From Solanum dulcamara (lineage: Eukaryota; Streptophyta; Magnoliopsida; Solanales; Solanaceae), in the NCBI RefSeq assembly GCF_947179165.1, contig NC_077240.1:51768501-51832500 (forward strand): DNA of 64,000 nucleotides, read 5' to 3'. A program made the position numbers and the translations under genes. The notes beneath the pieces are model-generated. The model was not told the origin of the DNA. It was given only the letters and a program-made list of their open reading frames with translations, and did not search any database. Below, one piece after another: positions 10,851 through 24,208 of this stretch (position 1 is its first letter; the number at the start of each line of letters is the position of its first letter).

Positions 10851-12561
10851 CTGTAGCATGCTGTTCCACAGGGTCTTTCCTTTTATTAGTATTTTTGTTT
10901 TTGCTTTTCTAGTTTTCATGGCTTAGACATGTATGTTTATTACTTGGCACTATTTGGTTAGTAGGTGGGAGGATAGTTGTTGAGATAGTGCGTAAAGGAA
11001 GGTGTAGCCTTTTTGTTGTTTGCGACAGATATCGCTTGTCGATTCTTTTCTATGCCTTAATCTTATCTTTAGTTCCTAAGGCTGCTAAGTTGAGGTTTAC
11101 TCTTTTGACCTACCAAGTTAGTTCCTTTATAGTAGTCGTGGTTTTTGGGTTTTGTGGTTAAGTTGGGCTCTTTTCACGTTATAACATGGGAAACTGGTAT
11201 TTCTAGTTGGGGTGGTTAGAAATGGACTTGTTTCATAATTTTCTAAGTACGGGGATGACTTGGCCGGAAGTGTTACGTGGAAGGTGTCCATGGGATTCGT
11301 TGAAGGGATCGAGTAATATTGGTATGATCGACCAGCAGTTAGCTAAAAGGGGTGATTATAGATTAAAGGTGTCGATCTTATTGATTACTGATTCACCAGA
11401 CCAACTTTAGGGTACTTTTGCCTTTTTGACTTTTTGGTTTTTAGATATCATTATTTGGGATCTCAGTTATGAGCATGTTCTATGTTGTGAGCAAGACTAT
11501 CTGCCATCGTTATGTTTCATTGTCAAGCCTTGATATTTTCCTCTATTTTCTGGTGCTTGTATCAATGGTTTAGGAGGTTAGACTTTTGATTTGGATTATA
11601 TGTAGTGGAATTTATTGGCGGCTTCTAAATGACAGTCCTCATTAGAGATTGGTAATCTTCTTAAGAGTCTCACCTTTTGGATGAGATTAATAGAATTCAT
11701 TGAATCCTTGACTTGGATCTTATTCAAGATGCAAGTTGGTACCCTTGGACAATTACCGATTGGTTGTCTATGTTTATATGCATCCTACTGACTTGGTTTC
11801 CCTTAGGATAGGGTGGTTGGATCGAATTTGCACTCGTAGAGTAGTTATGGTCTTATGGTGTCGGTTTTGGAAAGTTTCTATGATAGAAGTCACTGGAACT
11901 AGGCTCAGTACAGCCTTGTCAGTTTTGGGATGATCGTCCTTTGGAGCAAAGTATTCAATTTTACAAGATTATACACCAGCTTGGATTGTTGTTCTAGGAG
12001 TTAGTGGTTGATCTTTAGGCTTTGCCTCAGGTTGTTTTTACTTTTTTAGCGGCTGTCATTCCCCAATGTTCAGCTGGAGCATGTAACTCTTTTAAGGTTT
12101 GTGTGGCGTGGTTCTGTAAGTAGGTTTCAGATGGTGTTGGAAATGTTCAAGATAGCTAAGGACAAGTAGAACTCTCTTGGTTAGTAGAAGATGATGGATT
12201 TGGAGCAAAAGGCAGGTATTTTGATTTAAGTATTGAGTTGGATCTATCGATATGGTGTGGTTTCTCTTTTTGGTTGTTTCGGTGTGGTATTGGTCTGACC
12301 AGATGAACCTGTTTTTTCGGTCAAGTTCAGGTTAGTTCAATGAGAGTTGGAGCCTAAAAAGTATTTGGAAGGGTTTTTAGAGTTTGAAGTGAAATTGAGG
12401 ATTCTTCCTCTTAGCATGTGATCCGTGTGGCCGTTGTCAAATTTGAGAGGGTTTCTGAGGGTTCGGCGGAGCATGAGGTCCTAATATCCTTGTTTTTTGT
12501 GCCTTCCATCTTTTTGTTTAATCTATTGACTTTTGAGGATGAAAGTCCTTATAGTAGTGGT
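10851..12561 (+). other. Decayed internal region ahead of a family B LTR
   Basis: I recognise no domain with confidence in any frame. The last 30 bases (GAGGATGAAAGTCCTTATAG, 12535-12554) resemble the sequence just before the 3' LTR of the family B element (41560-41585). Such strings next to the 3' LTR are the usual polypurine-side sequence of these elements. I infer a badly decayed 3' internal part of a family B element whose 3' LTR is 12562-16052. Confidence 0.4.
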
Positions 12562-13269
12562 TGTTGTAATGAACCTCCAAGTCATTTCCTCCATTTTTGA
12601 GCTTTCAATGTTTAGTGATTTCTTGTAGCTACCCTAAGTTATTTATAACTTACTGACACTGATAGTTCGATCACGTGATCTTTCATTTCATTTTTATGCC
12701 AGTTTCTGTGTTTTGGAGCCTTTAGAGTTGGAATGGTTGTCTTTGGTCAAAACTACATGAAAATAGCATCAAAATGGAATTCTGACAGTTCTATCAGTAC
12801 CGAAAGGGTCATTTTAGGCTAGGGGAATGGTTGGCTCTCTTCCTAAGGTATTCAATACTAGTTTGAATCAATAGGTGTTTTAGCCTTTAAGGTTTGGCTT
12901 AAGGTTGACCTTAGTCAACATTCTTGGAAAGTGCTCTCAGATGAAAATTCAATCAGTGTAATTAGATTTGGAATTTCAAGTTTTCCCTAGAATGACTTTT
13001 TTTCTTGGTCCTGAGGCTTTCGTTCTCATTCCGAGCCTCCTTGTCGAATTTGGCTTAAAATGGAGCTTGGGCATCAGGCCCACTTTTTTTCGAGATGATA
13101 CCAGATGAAAATTTTGACTACACGGTTGAGTCCACAACGTCGAATTTAGTGGGATAGCATAGTTCATTTGCACTCACGGGGTTCCAAACGTTCCAAACGA
13201 GTCATAGGCCCCAATCGAGACTTTTCATCAACTTGAAATTATGTTGATGCACAGTTGCTGGTGTAGACC

Positions 13270-13480
13270 AAATTGTTATCCACGTTTGTAGAGGGGTTCC
13301 ACGTTCGCGGAGGGATGATGGTTTGTTCTCTGTGTTTGTGGAGGGGTTCTGCATTTACAGAGGGTTGATTGTTTGTTCGTTGCATTCACGAAGGGTTGGG
13401 TGTTTGTTCTTTGCGTTTGGGAGATGCTCCATGCTCGCGGATGATTATTGGGCGTGTTCTCCACATTCGTGGAGGGTTAA
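13270..13480 (+). repeat. GC-biased minisatellite in LTR B
   Basis: Imperfect repeats of roughly 45-50 bp are built on TTCGCGGAGGG or TTTGTAGAGGGG with spacers such as TTGTTTGTTCT. The same motif class recurs at the same LTR position in the other family B copies. Confidence 0.7.
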
Positions 13481-14014
13481 TTTCCTGGTAACTTAGTCTT
13501 AAAAGACCGGTTTTTAGCTTTATCCTCCAAACTTTAAAATAAAATATCTCAAGTTTTAGAGCTCCATTTTGGGTGATTCAAAGTCCAACGTGTTCAAGAA
13601 GTTTATCTCTACACATTGAAGTACTTGATACCATCGGGGACTCGTTGTTCGAGGTAAATTCCTCCCTGAAGGGGTTGCCAGCTCTCTTTTCTTTAGCTTA
13701 AATGGAGTTTTTCTTGCTTGGACTGATTTCTTCATTTCTGAGCATCGAATTGTGTCCCATTTTTGGACACAAGTTTAGTTAGACAAAATAAACTTTTTTA
13801 CAAAGTTAATTTTGGGATTTCAGACATGAGTCGCACAATTCCATTTTAGAACAAATTTTTGATTCGCCTCCGATTATTGTGAATTTTGTGTCTAAACGTT
13901 TTTAATAACATCGTGATTGATATTTTGTAACATTCCTCAAAAATGCTTATAAGTTCCTTAAGAATGCCTTGGGAATAGGCTGCTTACATAACGTATTATC
14001 CTTAACCTTTTTGG

Positions 14015-14080
14015 AAAATCCGAGTTCGAAATATCAATCAGGGGGTCAAAATCCGAGTTCGAAATATCAATCAGGGGGTC
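14015..14080 (+). repeat. Perfect 33 bp tandem duplication
   Basis: The 33 bases at 14015-14047 (AAAATCCGAGTTCG to AGGGGGTC) are repeated without a mismatch at 14048-14080. In decayed surroundings a perfect duplication implies a recent slippage event. Confidence 0.9.
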
Positions 14081-16052
14081 TCAGTGGATGTTTAGGACTC
14101 GTATATCGAAAGAGATTTTTCAAGAAATTGTGCAAAACAGTGAGGTGCCTAGCAGGTCCGCGTTGCCCATTTGCTCTCATTCAGTATAATATTTTCTCGA
14201 GTTAAAATTTGGCCAAAATCTTATCTGCTCAAAATTGGCCTATCAAGGAACAGCTCCACGTCGCGGACTTTGGAGGGGATTTTTGTCCAAATTCCATTTT
14301 TAAGTAAGGTCACTTTAGACATTTCTCTAATTGTTAGTTAATGAACATTGACATTTTTAGATCCTAATTCTACTCTATAAACTACCCAAAACCCTTAATT
14401 CCATTCATTCTTCTATAATTCACCTACTCAAATATTTCTCTCTCTACAAAAGACTCTCACGGACTCCATTGAAGACTTCATAAAAATTCACTCAAGCTCT
14501 CCATCAAAACTCGCAAATTCTTCCAAATATTTTGGTCTTCTCACTGAAGGTATGTGGGTAATTGATCCTAGGTTACTTTCATCCATGGAGCCCAACAAAT
14601 TCTCTACTTTTACAATCAATTAAAGTATGTATTCTTATGGGTTTTATGATCTCTATTCCAATTGCGTCAATTATGATTCTAAATATGATTATGAATCTAT
14701 TTTGATATAAATTGATGGTTATTGCATTGAATTGAAGAGTTTTTCTATAATTCTTTCTATATTGATCTTTAGGGTTCACATTATGAATTATGGGTATTTT
14801 AAATTATATTTGCAAATGAATTTTTATGAATTATGTAGAGGCTGATAGGAGGTATATGATCATGCATATTTTCAAGTCAATTTCATGATTTTCAAGTCAA
14901 TTGATCATGCATTCATATTTTACCCTAATTTTCAAGTATGAATTATGATTATGTATTTCAACTACGATCATGAATTATAAGTATGTTTTAAATCATGATT
15001 GTCATGCAAATTATGAAAAAGGTTACTTAGGGCCTAATGTGGTGCCTTAGGGGATGATATGAATTATGTATGAACTACGAATATGTAGGTATGTTATGAA
15101 AATTAGCTACTCTATGATTTTAAATCTATGACCATGACTATGATATATGTTCATTACGATTTCTATGCTATGTATGTATTCTGTGGGATTTGACTTAGCA
15201 CTGAGTGGACTTGAGGTGGGGGCCCTACCAAAAGCCCTAGCATCAACCTCATGTCTCTTAAACTACATGCCACCGTAGGTTGCCTTCATGTCCTAGTTAT
15301 TGGAACCACATATAGCGTATGTATGAACCGCCTAGCGGGGTAGAGTCTACCTTGGCAAGTAGATTCTTTGTTTTCCGATGTAGGGGTAACATTGGGATTT
15401 CATGTTATAGATCGCATGATCTTATTGTCAGTTATGGTTCCTATCCCACATATGTATGATCTCTTATGTATGTCATGATCTAAATTATGCTTTTACAAAT
15501 GCTTTGGTCATTATGATTTTCTCATGACTTTACTTATGTCATCTTATCATGCATTTTACTTTACCATTGCTATTCATTATTTACTTTGCATGTCATGTCC
15601 TCATACTTAGTACATTCAAATTTACTAATGCATAATTTTTGCCTACATTGTTTCATAATGTAGGGATTAAGGTTGAGGATCATATCCATTCACATGGCTA
15701 GTTAAGCTTTCCTATCCGTCGAAGTTATAGTGAGTCCTCATTTATCGAGGACTAGTTATCAGGTTGTTTATTGTTTCTAAAGACTTTTGTTATATTTTAT
15801 ATTGAGGGTGATCTAGGTACATGTCTTAGACCCTGCCCATGTTCATGAGTAGAGGCATCTAGTTGGACAAATGTTTCGAGTCTATGTTGTGATATGGCAT
15901 TCTTTATTTACTATTCACGGTTTAGACTCTTTTCTGATATTTCACTTTTACTTTACCATATGTATGCTTTTGATATGAAAAAGAGGCTTGGTTGGAGCCC
16001 TTCGGGGTTTTGATCGCCATATTACGACTAGACCCTAGGTCGGGTCGTGACA

Positions 16053-17284
16053 TATTTTTTTAGAGTTGAGGAAATTGGTGTTGATTCGGAGGTGGAAAGC
16101 TTCAATTTGGCAAATTTGAAGTGTGAGTTATAAGCTTCGAGGTAGGCTACGATAAACTTGTTCTTAGATTATGCTTCATAAGACAAGACTTAGCATATAT
16201 TGCATGTGAGATAGGATTGTATGTGGTGGGTTTAGGATTCTCTTCCCCATCCTTATTTCTTAATTTTGTATAATCTTTGGGCTAGTTTAGTAACATGAAA
16301 TCCTTAGTTTTGATTGGTAACCTCTTTCTTATACCTTAGTCTAGGGCTGTTAATCTCTTTGGGGTTGTATTTTTTTGCCTTATAGTAGTTGATGTGATTA
16401 GTACCTTACAATGGGTGTTGGTTGATCCTTAGTCATTATAGTGGCTTCTTGTGAGAACTTTTTTTGTTTGGTGCCTTTCCTAGTGTGGGGACCATGAGGT
16501 TGTGTTGGAATTTGTGAGGCTTTTGCCATATTTAGGCCTATAATTGTGGTGAAATCTGTAACGCATTGTTAGACCTTGGATCCTTTGAAGCATATTATCA
16601 CCGTAGAATGGAGTTAGCAGTATTTTGGTCCTTTGAATGGTATCTTTATGTATGTGTGGAGGTTCTTAAGTTACTCCTTCGCATGTTGATTCGTTAAATT
16701 TCCTTTTGTTTCCTGAGTAGAGATGTTCCCTATTATGTTATTATGGCTAAGATGGTCGGAGTATTTTGGTCCCGAGGCCTTGATTGAGGACTAGCTACAT
16801 CCTTGGTTAGTTTTTTGCTCTAGAAGTGAGATACTTGTTATTTTATATTGTATATGATTTGAATGTGTTGTTTGGATGTTGGTGATGGCATGCATTGCAT
16901 TGGTCGTTTATTATCACGTGTTTTGTTGTATAATCCTGATGCATGCAGCCTTTCTTATATTTTTTATTTTTAGCATAATTTTTTGACTAAGTAGGGTACT
17001 GGCCCTTTTTCTACTAAACTTATCTTTAAATTGAATCTACCAACTAGATCATTTTGAAATTATCATATAATTTTATTAGTTATTTATCATCAATATTATC
17101 AATAGAATTAGAATATTTTTAAAATTTACACTTGAACGTTATATGATGATGATCATGTTCCGATGACTTTCTTTCAATATGAATTTCAATTAGAATACGA
17201 GTTGACTAATTTAATTTTGGTTTTACATATTTTTGAGTTTTGAAAATCTTATAAGAATTTTACATGCAAAAGAACTTTTAGAAC

Positions 17285-17326
<42 letters not shown>

Positions 17327-17588
17327 ACAAAAAATGAATTTCAAAGAACAACTATCTGATCAATTGCATATCGTGTGTTATGTTTACATCTTTAAGGTTT
17401 AGGGTTTTGTTTTGTTTGTATCTAACGTATATTGATTTATAACCTTATGAAGTTATTTATTAATGTTTAATATTTGATTTGTGATTGTTGATTTACGACT
17501 TTTCTCAATTTCGCTTCTTCTACATTGATTTTTCTTCTTAATTTAGTTTTGATTCAAGTCATTTTCGTGCATTCATTATCATCATTAT
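16053..17588. other. Unassigned AT-rich sequence, LTR-like in part
   Basis: No coding frame is recognisable. The first few hundred bases contain AGCTTCGAGGTAGGCTACGA, similar to the middle of family B LTRs (compare 35155-35180), so part of this is probably a decayed LTR fragment. The remainder is low-complexity AT-rich DNA with a TA microsatellite. Confidence 0.4.
17289..17322. repeat. TA dinucleotide microsatellite
   Basis: About 17 uninterrupted TA units. Confidence 0.95.
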
Positions 17589-18310
17589 TCGTAATGACCC
17601 TCCAGGTCCTTCTTGAGTAAATGCATTCTTTTTTCTGATTAAAGCGTTCCTATAGAAACCCCAAATCATTTATGACTTGCTAGCACTGACTCTTTGGTTG
17701 CCTGGTCGTTCATTTGGGATTTATGTCTATTTTCCTGTTTAGAGCTTTTGTAACTTGAAAAATTGATCAAAATGTTAGGTAAACGACCTAAGAATGGAAT
17801 TTTGGCGGTTCCATCAGTTCCAGAATGATTATTTTAGGCTAGCGACATGGTGGACTCGAGCCCCGAGGTTTTTGGTGAAAGTTTGGACAAGTAGGCATTT
17901 TAGCCTTTAAGTTTTCGCCTAAGTTTAAACTTCGTCACCATTCTTGGTAAATGCACTTATATGAAATTTTTGCTAGTGCGGTTAATTTTGGAATGTCGAT
18001 CTTGGTCTAGAATGACCTTTCATATGCTTCCCGAGGCTTCCAGTCAAATCTCAAGGTCCCGTGCATAATTGACTAAAATGACAGTTGGGTGTGGAACTCA
18101 CTTTTAGTCGAGATAACCTCGTATGAAAATTTTGACTGCATTGTTGAGTCTGTAACGTCTAATTTTGGTGGGGTAGTATAGTTCTTTTACGTGCATGGGA
18201 TTTCAAATGAATCCTGAGCACCCTGTCAGAGACTTGGATAATGCCAAAATCCATTGTTGCAGCAGTTGTTGGTGTAGGGGCATTTTTCTTTCGCATTTGT
18301 GGGCCTCTAC
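17589..18310 (+). mobile_element. Family B LTR, 5' fragment
   Basis: It starts GTAATGACCCTCCAGGTCC and follows the family B LTR through TTATGACTTGCTAGCACTGA and AGTTCCAGAATGATTATTTTAGG-like phrases to about LTR position 720. It stops at 18310, exactly where the family A LTR begins, so that element inserted here. A 3' part of a family B LTR resumes at 24841. Confidence 0.75.
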
Positions 18311-21300
18311 TGTTACACCCCACACTTTTAAACTCGGAATGTCTCATAAGTTCCTTAGAAATTATCATGTGAGCCGGATACGCTACGACACTATCAAACG
18401 ACTCTAAGGAAGGGAGAATGTGATACCCCAGAGTAGAGAAGATTGGAAATAGAGTCATAAGAATCCGGAAGAAATTGCAGGCCAAGTGATGAGTTGTAGG
18501 ACTCGACTTACCTACGTAAGCTACTAACTTAGAAGTCTTACATACTTGAGATACTTGAGTACATACCAAGCTTACGTAGCATGGATTACATAGGCTCTTA
18601 AAATAGGATGAGATTACGAACCCACGAAGAAGGGGAAAAGATGACATGTGGCAGCCAATGGAGGAGTAACACGTGGAAGCACCTCAAGCAAGGGGGAGGT
18701 GGACCCCACTCCCACGTGGTAGCCCCTAAGTGGTTGCATAGCTATGGTGGTCCAATAAGGGTTGGACACGTATCACTATTAGAGGATGACACGTGTCACC
18801 TCCTAAACCACCCTATATATGTATGTATTGTGACTAAGAACTTCAGTTCTTAGCCAAAACTTCAGTAGCCAAAGAAGAGAGAAAATGTTACAGCAAAAGG
18901 AGGCAGCCATGGTTTAAGAGAAAACTAAGGTAAGTTTCCAAGTTTCTCCCCGTAAATTACTTACCTACGGTGTTCCTTAACCACGTGGAGGTGTATATAT
19001 GTGTCTTAGGATGCCTACGGAATTATATTTTCAGATTTACACTTGGAACAAACAAGAAAAAGTTGAAGGAAAACTTAGAAAGCCAAAAAGAGAGGGTTAC
19101 GGGTTTGGTCCATAGAAAAGGTAAGACCCAATTTTGTTCTGAGAATTAATTATTTAAGATATATAACAGTTGTATAATGATGTTTTATATCAATAAATTC
19201 CAATTTGGGGAAGCGGAAAAGTGGCACAAACAGTCCGCAACTTTCAGCACGTTAAGGGCGTTTCCGAAGTTAATTTTCAGCAAGTTTGGGAAGCCGTTTG
19301 TTAAGGTATGACTCGGTTCTATTCTCCCACATTTTTGTAAGGTTTTTTAAATGATATTAAGTTGTTAATAATGAAAAATCATGGCTTGGATCAGCACCAA
19401 ATGGATAACAAGCATTCCGCGCGATTTCAGCAAGTTTGAAAAGTTTCCGAGTTGTAATTTGGCCGTTTGGCCAATTTCGGGTGAGGTAAAGTTTCTTATT
19501 TCAATTTGGACTTTATGGTGTTGTTATGGAGTGTATTATACGCCTTTGTTTTGGCTGGAAACATAAAAATGGTATAGGAATGCTTGATATTGGAGGCAAT
19601 CCAAATTGTAGTCGTTATAGTTGAATTCTCATCGAAGTAAAGTGTTGTTCTTGTGAGGTGCTGCTGCAGGGGTGTGGTGTTTTGTTGAAGGGCCTAAATT
19701 TTTTCTAAAAGGGGTAGGGGTTCTTCTGGTTGATTCCACATAGACCCTCGTTTCATATAATTAAAGGCCTTGTGAAATAAAGACTAGAAACCTATTTTGG
19801 TATTGTTATTTTCAGCAAGTTGGTTGGAGTTTATATTGTGTAATGTCGCCATGTTTTACTTGTAGATAAGCTGCAGGTTGTTGTTGTTGGTTGGATGTAG
19901 TAATTAGGTATGTAATTGGGAATTCGAATAGGGCATATTATACGGGAGATGCTGCTCGATTTTTGTTAACTCTTTAACTAGTTAAGGAACTAGTCGAGAA
20001 AGCGAGCGAAGGGTTGAGTTCTATGAATACTTATGGGTAGACTAAGGTGATGGAAAGCCAAGGGTTTTTAATACTCATATTGATTTTATGATACTTAGGT
20101 TTAAAGGACGATGAGACGAACGGGATAAGAAGTAACCCGTAACAGGTATATGAAGCTTCTCTTGACATGTTTTTGGTATAGGTATGTAAAGCCTATTCTT
20201 TCTCTTCTTCTGGCATGTCTTAGTGTAAGTTAAATATGATACGAGCTCTGGGGTAACTCCATCCTTGAACATCTCTTATTTACTTTTGAACATCGAACTC
20301 TTATAATAGTTAAACTAGTTCCCTAGAAACTTATATATGTTAAAGAAATAATAAATATACAGGCTCCTTGTCTGAGAGACCAAATGACAACAAGTGCTTC
20401 TAAATTCATAAGTGGTTAGCATTACTGTAGTACATGTCTAAGGTCCCCAAGATTACAATTGAGATAGCCCATAATGGCATTTAAAGGACACTCGAGATGA
20501 CTACACCACTACTCGGGTCCTCAGGCAAAATCTTAACTTTCTTATTCTGTCGAGTCTTCGATATGATTTAAATTGCATATAGTTACTCACTACTCTACTC
20601 ATGTATACTTTAACCCTCCTTTCACTGAGTCCCGAGTCGGGTACGTTATCATGCACAATTCCCTGCATTATCTACCTTGCCCCTCACTAGAAGGTCGGGT
20701 ACGTATGTATATATATGATAATGTGTTGTAATAAGGTGGTGATGGCACTGGGGCCATGATGGTTTTACAGAGGTGATTCACCGGACCCCCGAAAGGGCCG
20801 GCTATATGATATGATGATAACATGCATGCTTTTGTAATTCATAAAGTACAGGTACAGGTTTCTAATTTGATACTTTGTTTCCCTGGTTCTCTATTTCGGA
20901 TATACCTCCAGTCGTATTATGTTACATTTTACATACTTAGTACATATGTCTTACTGACCCCCTTTCTTCGGGGGGGCTGCGTTTTATGCCCGCAGGTACA
21001 GGTACAGGCTTTGGGAGTCCGTCAGCTTAGGATTCCACTCAGCTCAGTTGGAGGAGGCTCCATTGTATCGGAGCCTAGTTTTTGATACTGACCATTGATG
21101 TATAAAATTCTTTTATCTATTCAGGGGTACGGTGGGGGCTCTGTCCCGCCATATGTTGTCGTTAATATTTTTAGAGATCTATAGACATGTATATGTGGGT
21201 TGTATATGTCAATTTGGTTCAGGTGGGTCTATATGATATATTGTACGTGTTGTTATGTTATGGAAGCCTGGTCGGCTTGCGTGCCCTTAATGAGGTGATA

Positions 21301-21502
21301 GAAATGAAAGAGGCTACAGATATACAGAATGTTATGACCCATGGGGTTCTCATGTATGTATCATGTTGTTATAGTCCGGTTTGACTACACTTGATTTGTA
21401 TGCATTGCATGTTTATAATTCGATGTGACCACAATTGATAGATATGTATACGGGGGGTCCAGGTCGGACCCCAGTCGCGGCCTACGGGGTTGGGTTGTGA
21501 CA
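18311..21502 (+). mobile_element. Family A 5' LTR, copy A2 (3192 bp)
   Basis: It begins TGTTACACCCCACAC and ends TTGGGTTGTGACA at 21502, with a primer-binding site immediately after. It is the reverse complement, with divergence, of 1360-4835. It carries the ACGTG cluster at 18640-18800, TGCAGCAGGGG-type strings near 19660, and CTTAGTACATATG followed by GGGGGGCTGCG near 20940-20980, the probable R/polyadenylation part. The plus-strand ORFs of 60-90 codons are not supported by any family resemblance. Confidence 0.85.
18786..18822 (+). promoter_or_regulatory. Candidate LTR promoter: ACGTG palindrome and TATA box
   Basis: TGACACGTGTCA at 18787-18798 is a perfect palindrome around an ACGTG core, followed 14 bases later by CTATATATG, a good TATA-box match. 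The layout fits a retrotransposon U3 promoter firing rightward; function is inferred only. Confidence 0.45.
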
Positions 21503-21506
21503 GAAG

Positions 21507-21518
21507 TGTTATCAAAGC
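21507..21518 (+). other. Degenerate primer-binding site for initiator Met tRNA
   Basis: TGTTATCAAAGC differs at two positions from TGGTATCAGAGC and sits four bases after the LTR end, the same spacing as in copy A1. Confidence 0.85.
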
Positions 21519-23830
21519 AGTTCGTCCTTGGATTGTCTGCAGACCATGTCTAGTAGAGTCTTGATTAGCGATGTGTTGCGCGCCACATCTATAAACAGGA
21601 GGCTACAAGACATTTAGGATGTTACTTTTCTTCTACATCTGAGATCGTGCTATAGACCCGAGTCATAGGAAACCTTCTTATACTAACATTTGATCTTAAC
21701 AGAAGGACGACATCAACAAAAGAAAGTAAGTGACGACATGGGAAGTTATGGAGCACGCAGGTAAGTAAAGGCATGGAGATATCTGTTGGGTAAGGTATTG
21801 ACATATGATTGAAATATAAAGTTGAAACCTGAAAGGAAAGCAGACAGGAAGTGCAACAGATGCAGTTTGAAGTTAGACATACGAGGTAAGTCCAGTATTT
21901 TTATATTATTGTTGACATTGAAAGCCCCGTGTAGATGCGGTATGAGATGATATTGAAAGCCCTGTGCGGCTATGATATGATATGAATATATATATATATA
22001 TATAGGTGTTGGCCCTGTGAGGCATTGTTGGTATTTTCTGCGTGTAGATTTTGGGATAGTAAGGAGTATAGAGGAAACTCTGCCGAAATATTCCTAGAAC
22101 AAGAAAAGGGAATGAAACATAGACTCTTAATATGCCTTGGAAGTTGATACCGAGTACCCCCTATTAGGTTTAACTAAGTTGAAAGAGGTACTCTTCATGT
22201 CGTCGATAAGGGGAACTCTTTTTACTTGAGGAAGTTTATTTCAGAAAAACAAAAGTCTGTCTGAGCAGTACAGTTTAGACCGCAGTATCTCCAGTCATAA
22301 TTGTCCAGTAAAAAAAAAGGAGAAGCTCAGGTTGAGGGGTAAGATGTCAAGTAATTAAGCTTTAATCATTTTGAAAGTACCAAACCCCCAACTCCTAATT
22401 GTAAATTAGATAAGTTGTTCATAACTCGAGGATAAACTCAGAAGGAAACTAGGTAGGTTAAGTATTAAAAGAAGAACTGTGATGATTAAGAGATTTTAGT
22501 TTCTTCCAACAACGGTTAGAAAATGGTTTATGATAACAGTTTATAGTTCTCCACCAACTAAATGGGGAAAGAGCTTCGGACAGAAGCACCTCAAAGAGCT
22601 ATTAGAAACTGAATGTGAATACGAACTAAAAAGGAGATATGTAAGTATGAATTGAACGGTGTGATACAATTATATAGGGATAAAGTAGGACCACTAGTAA
22701 GGCGCACTTAGTATACATTGACTAAGTTAAAAGCCTATGTTGGGTACACAGTAAGGGTAAGGGCTACAAGGTATATAGGAGTAATGCACGTATACAACAT
22801 CGCCCCAAAAATAATGGAACTCTTAAGAGACAAAGACGGCAAACTTAAGGAATAAATGGCACAACTTCCATTTATCCCAAGAAATAAAGAATATAGGTTG
22901 GGAAAGCCACTACTCCAAGAGAACCTTGGAAAATGAATATCGGAATACAAATGTTGCCTAGTTAAAAGAAAATTTAGAACGTCTACAAGTGTATATTAAC
23001 TTTTATAAAGATAAGTAGCATGTGGACTTGGGCGAGTTGTTCCAGGGGTCCCATTACTTAAGTACAGATTAATAGAGGAGATGTCGCATTATGTATGGAA
23101 AGGTTCCAGTCGCTTTGTGATTTAGCCAAGGTTCCGTATGTGGATAATCAGGTTATAAAATGTATGAAAAAACGGGGACATGATGCAGTACTAAGTAGAC
23201 TGGGGAAGGAAACCTGGCGAATTTGAGACTGGACCTAGAGAGATAGAGCAAGGTATAAGCAGGTAAAAGTATAAGTACCCTCTAAAGGGGGGAAGCGAGT
23301 GAGAGAACTGCAAGGGTAAGATGGAGGCAATTGATGGGGAAACATGCTTGAAACGGATGTTTAAACTGCAATAAGTTCCCTTGCTAAACCAAGTTAGAAA
23401 GGTTTGGAAGCCACCAGTAATTGGATAAAAGTCAAAATGGTATGTAGACAGCGTTAAGAAGTTTTGATGAGACCATGAACGATATAACACTAGAAGGTGG
23501 GTATGTATAAAAGCAAAAGAATATACCAATGTAAGGATATCGAATAACTTAAGGGACACTACGAAGGAAAATGACAGCATGCTAGATCAAAAACCACATA
23601 TTGGCTGTAGAGTTGGTCGCAAATGATATTGCGATAGATAAATAACCAAGAAAAAGTAATAGCAAGACTCCTATGGTAGGATATAACATGAGCAAGGAGT
23701 AAATAAGGAAATAGAAAGAGGTGTGACAAGGTATTTCTTGCACTCTCTTATATTCTCGTAAAGGTAAAGAATGACACGAGAATGTGTCAAGAAGGTTACA
23801 AGCGGGGGTAAGGAAAAAATGTGAAATGGT

Positions 23831-24020
23831 TTAAATAAGACGGACAGGACTAACTGGTTACTATAGGATTGGCAAGCTTATATGTCAAATTCCTTTAAAA
23901 CTATGCCAGCTAAGGATAGACAGAACTCAAAGTGGCTCTAAAGGTCAATATATGAATGAACTTTAGCGCTACTCGGTAGCCAACCCTAATGAATGGGTGC
24001 GTACAAAAAGGGGTGAACAC
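23831..24020 (+). repeat. Direct repeat, left copy (590 bp spacing)
   Basis: This stretch, from TTAAATAAGACGGACAGGAC to about GGGGTGAAC, is a diverged copy of 24420-24610. Shared marks in order are GGACTAACTGGTT/GGATTAGCTAGTT, a GACAGAAC/GACAAACC block and CGGTAGCCAACCC/TGGCAGCCAACTC. The offset is 586-589 bases throughout. Confidence 0.6.
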
Positions 24021-24208
24021 AATAGGAGGAGTTAAACCAAAATGACCAAAAAAAGGACTTGGTCATAGTGGAACTAAAGATCTACACCTACACCGATTGC
24101 AAGTTAACAGAGGAAAGGGCAAGGCAACACATAAAGACTGGTGAGACGATGCTAAGATAAATCTTGGGCTAAGTTGAGTGCCCCGCACATTATTGCAAGG
24201 ATTACCAC

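Larger units (their letters stand above)
12562..16052 (+). mobile_element. Family B LTR, complete (3491 bp)
   Basis: It begins TGTTGTAATGAACCTCC and ends GGTCGGGTCGTGACA at 16052. The first 1000 bases align collinearly with 33507-34500, 41586-42540 and 28806-29343, sharing phrases such as GACTTGCTGGCACTGACT, TTTTGGAGC and GAATTTGGCTTAAAATGG in variant forms. The middle (14560-15700) is a variant of the family: very AT-rich with repeated ATGAATTATGA strings, plus a CTTAGTACATTC stretch near 15606 that may mark the R region. That middle is shared with the minus-strand fragment at 46216-47243. Preceded by polypurine-side sequence, it is probably a 3' LTR. Confidence 0.75.

Noticed and set aside
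11207..11933. Plus-strand frames of 65-67 codons as possible small host genes
   Set aside because: No start context, no family resemblance, and they lie in decayed element DNA.
10851..12561. Tried to read this as gypsy integrase
   Set aside because: No integrase or RT motif could be confirmed in any frame; only the polypurine-side string before the LTR is supportable.
18159..18647. 162-codon minus-strand frame spanning 18310
   Set aside because: It crosses the junction between two different LTRs, so it cannot be an inherited gene.
23191..23580. 129-codon minus-strand frame with hydrophobic stretches
   Set aside because: It is antisense to the internal region of element A2, has no family resemblance, and no equivalent was seen in the other copy.
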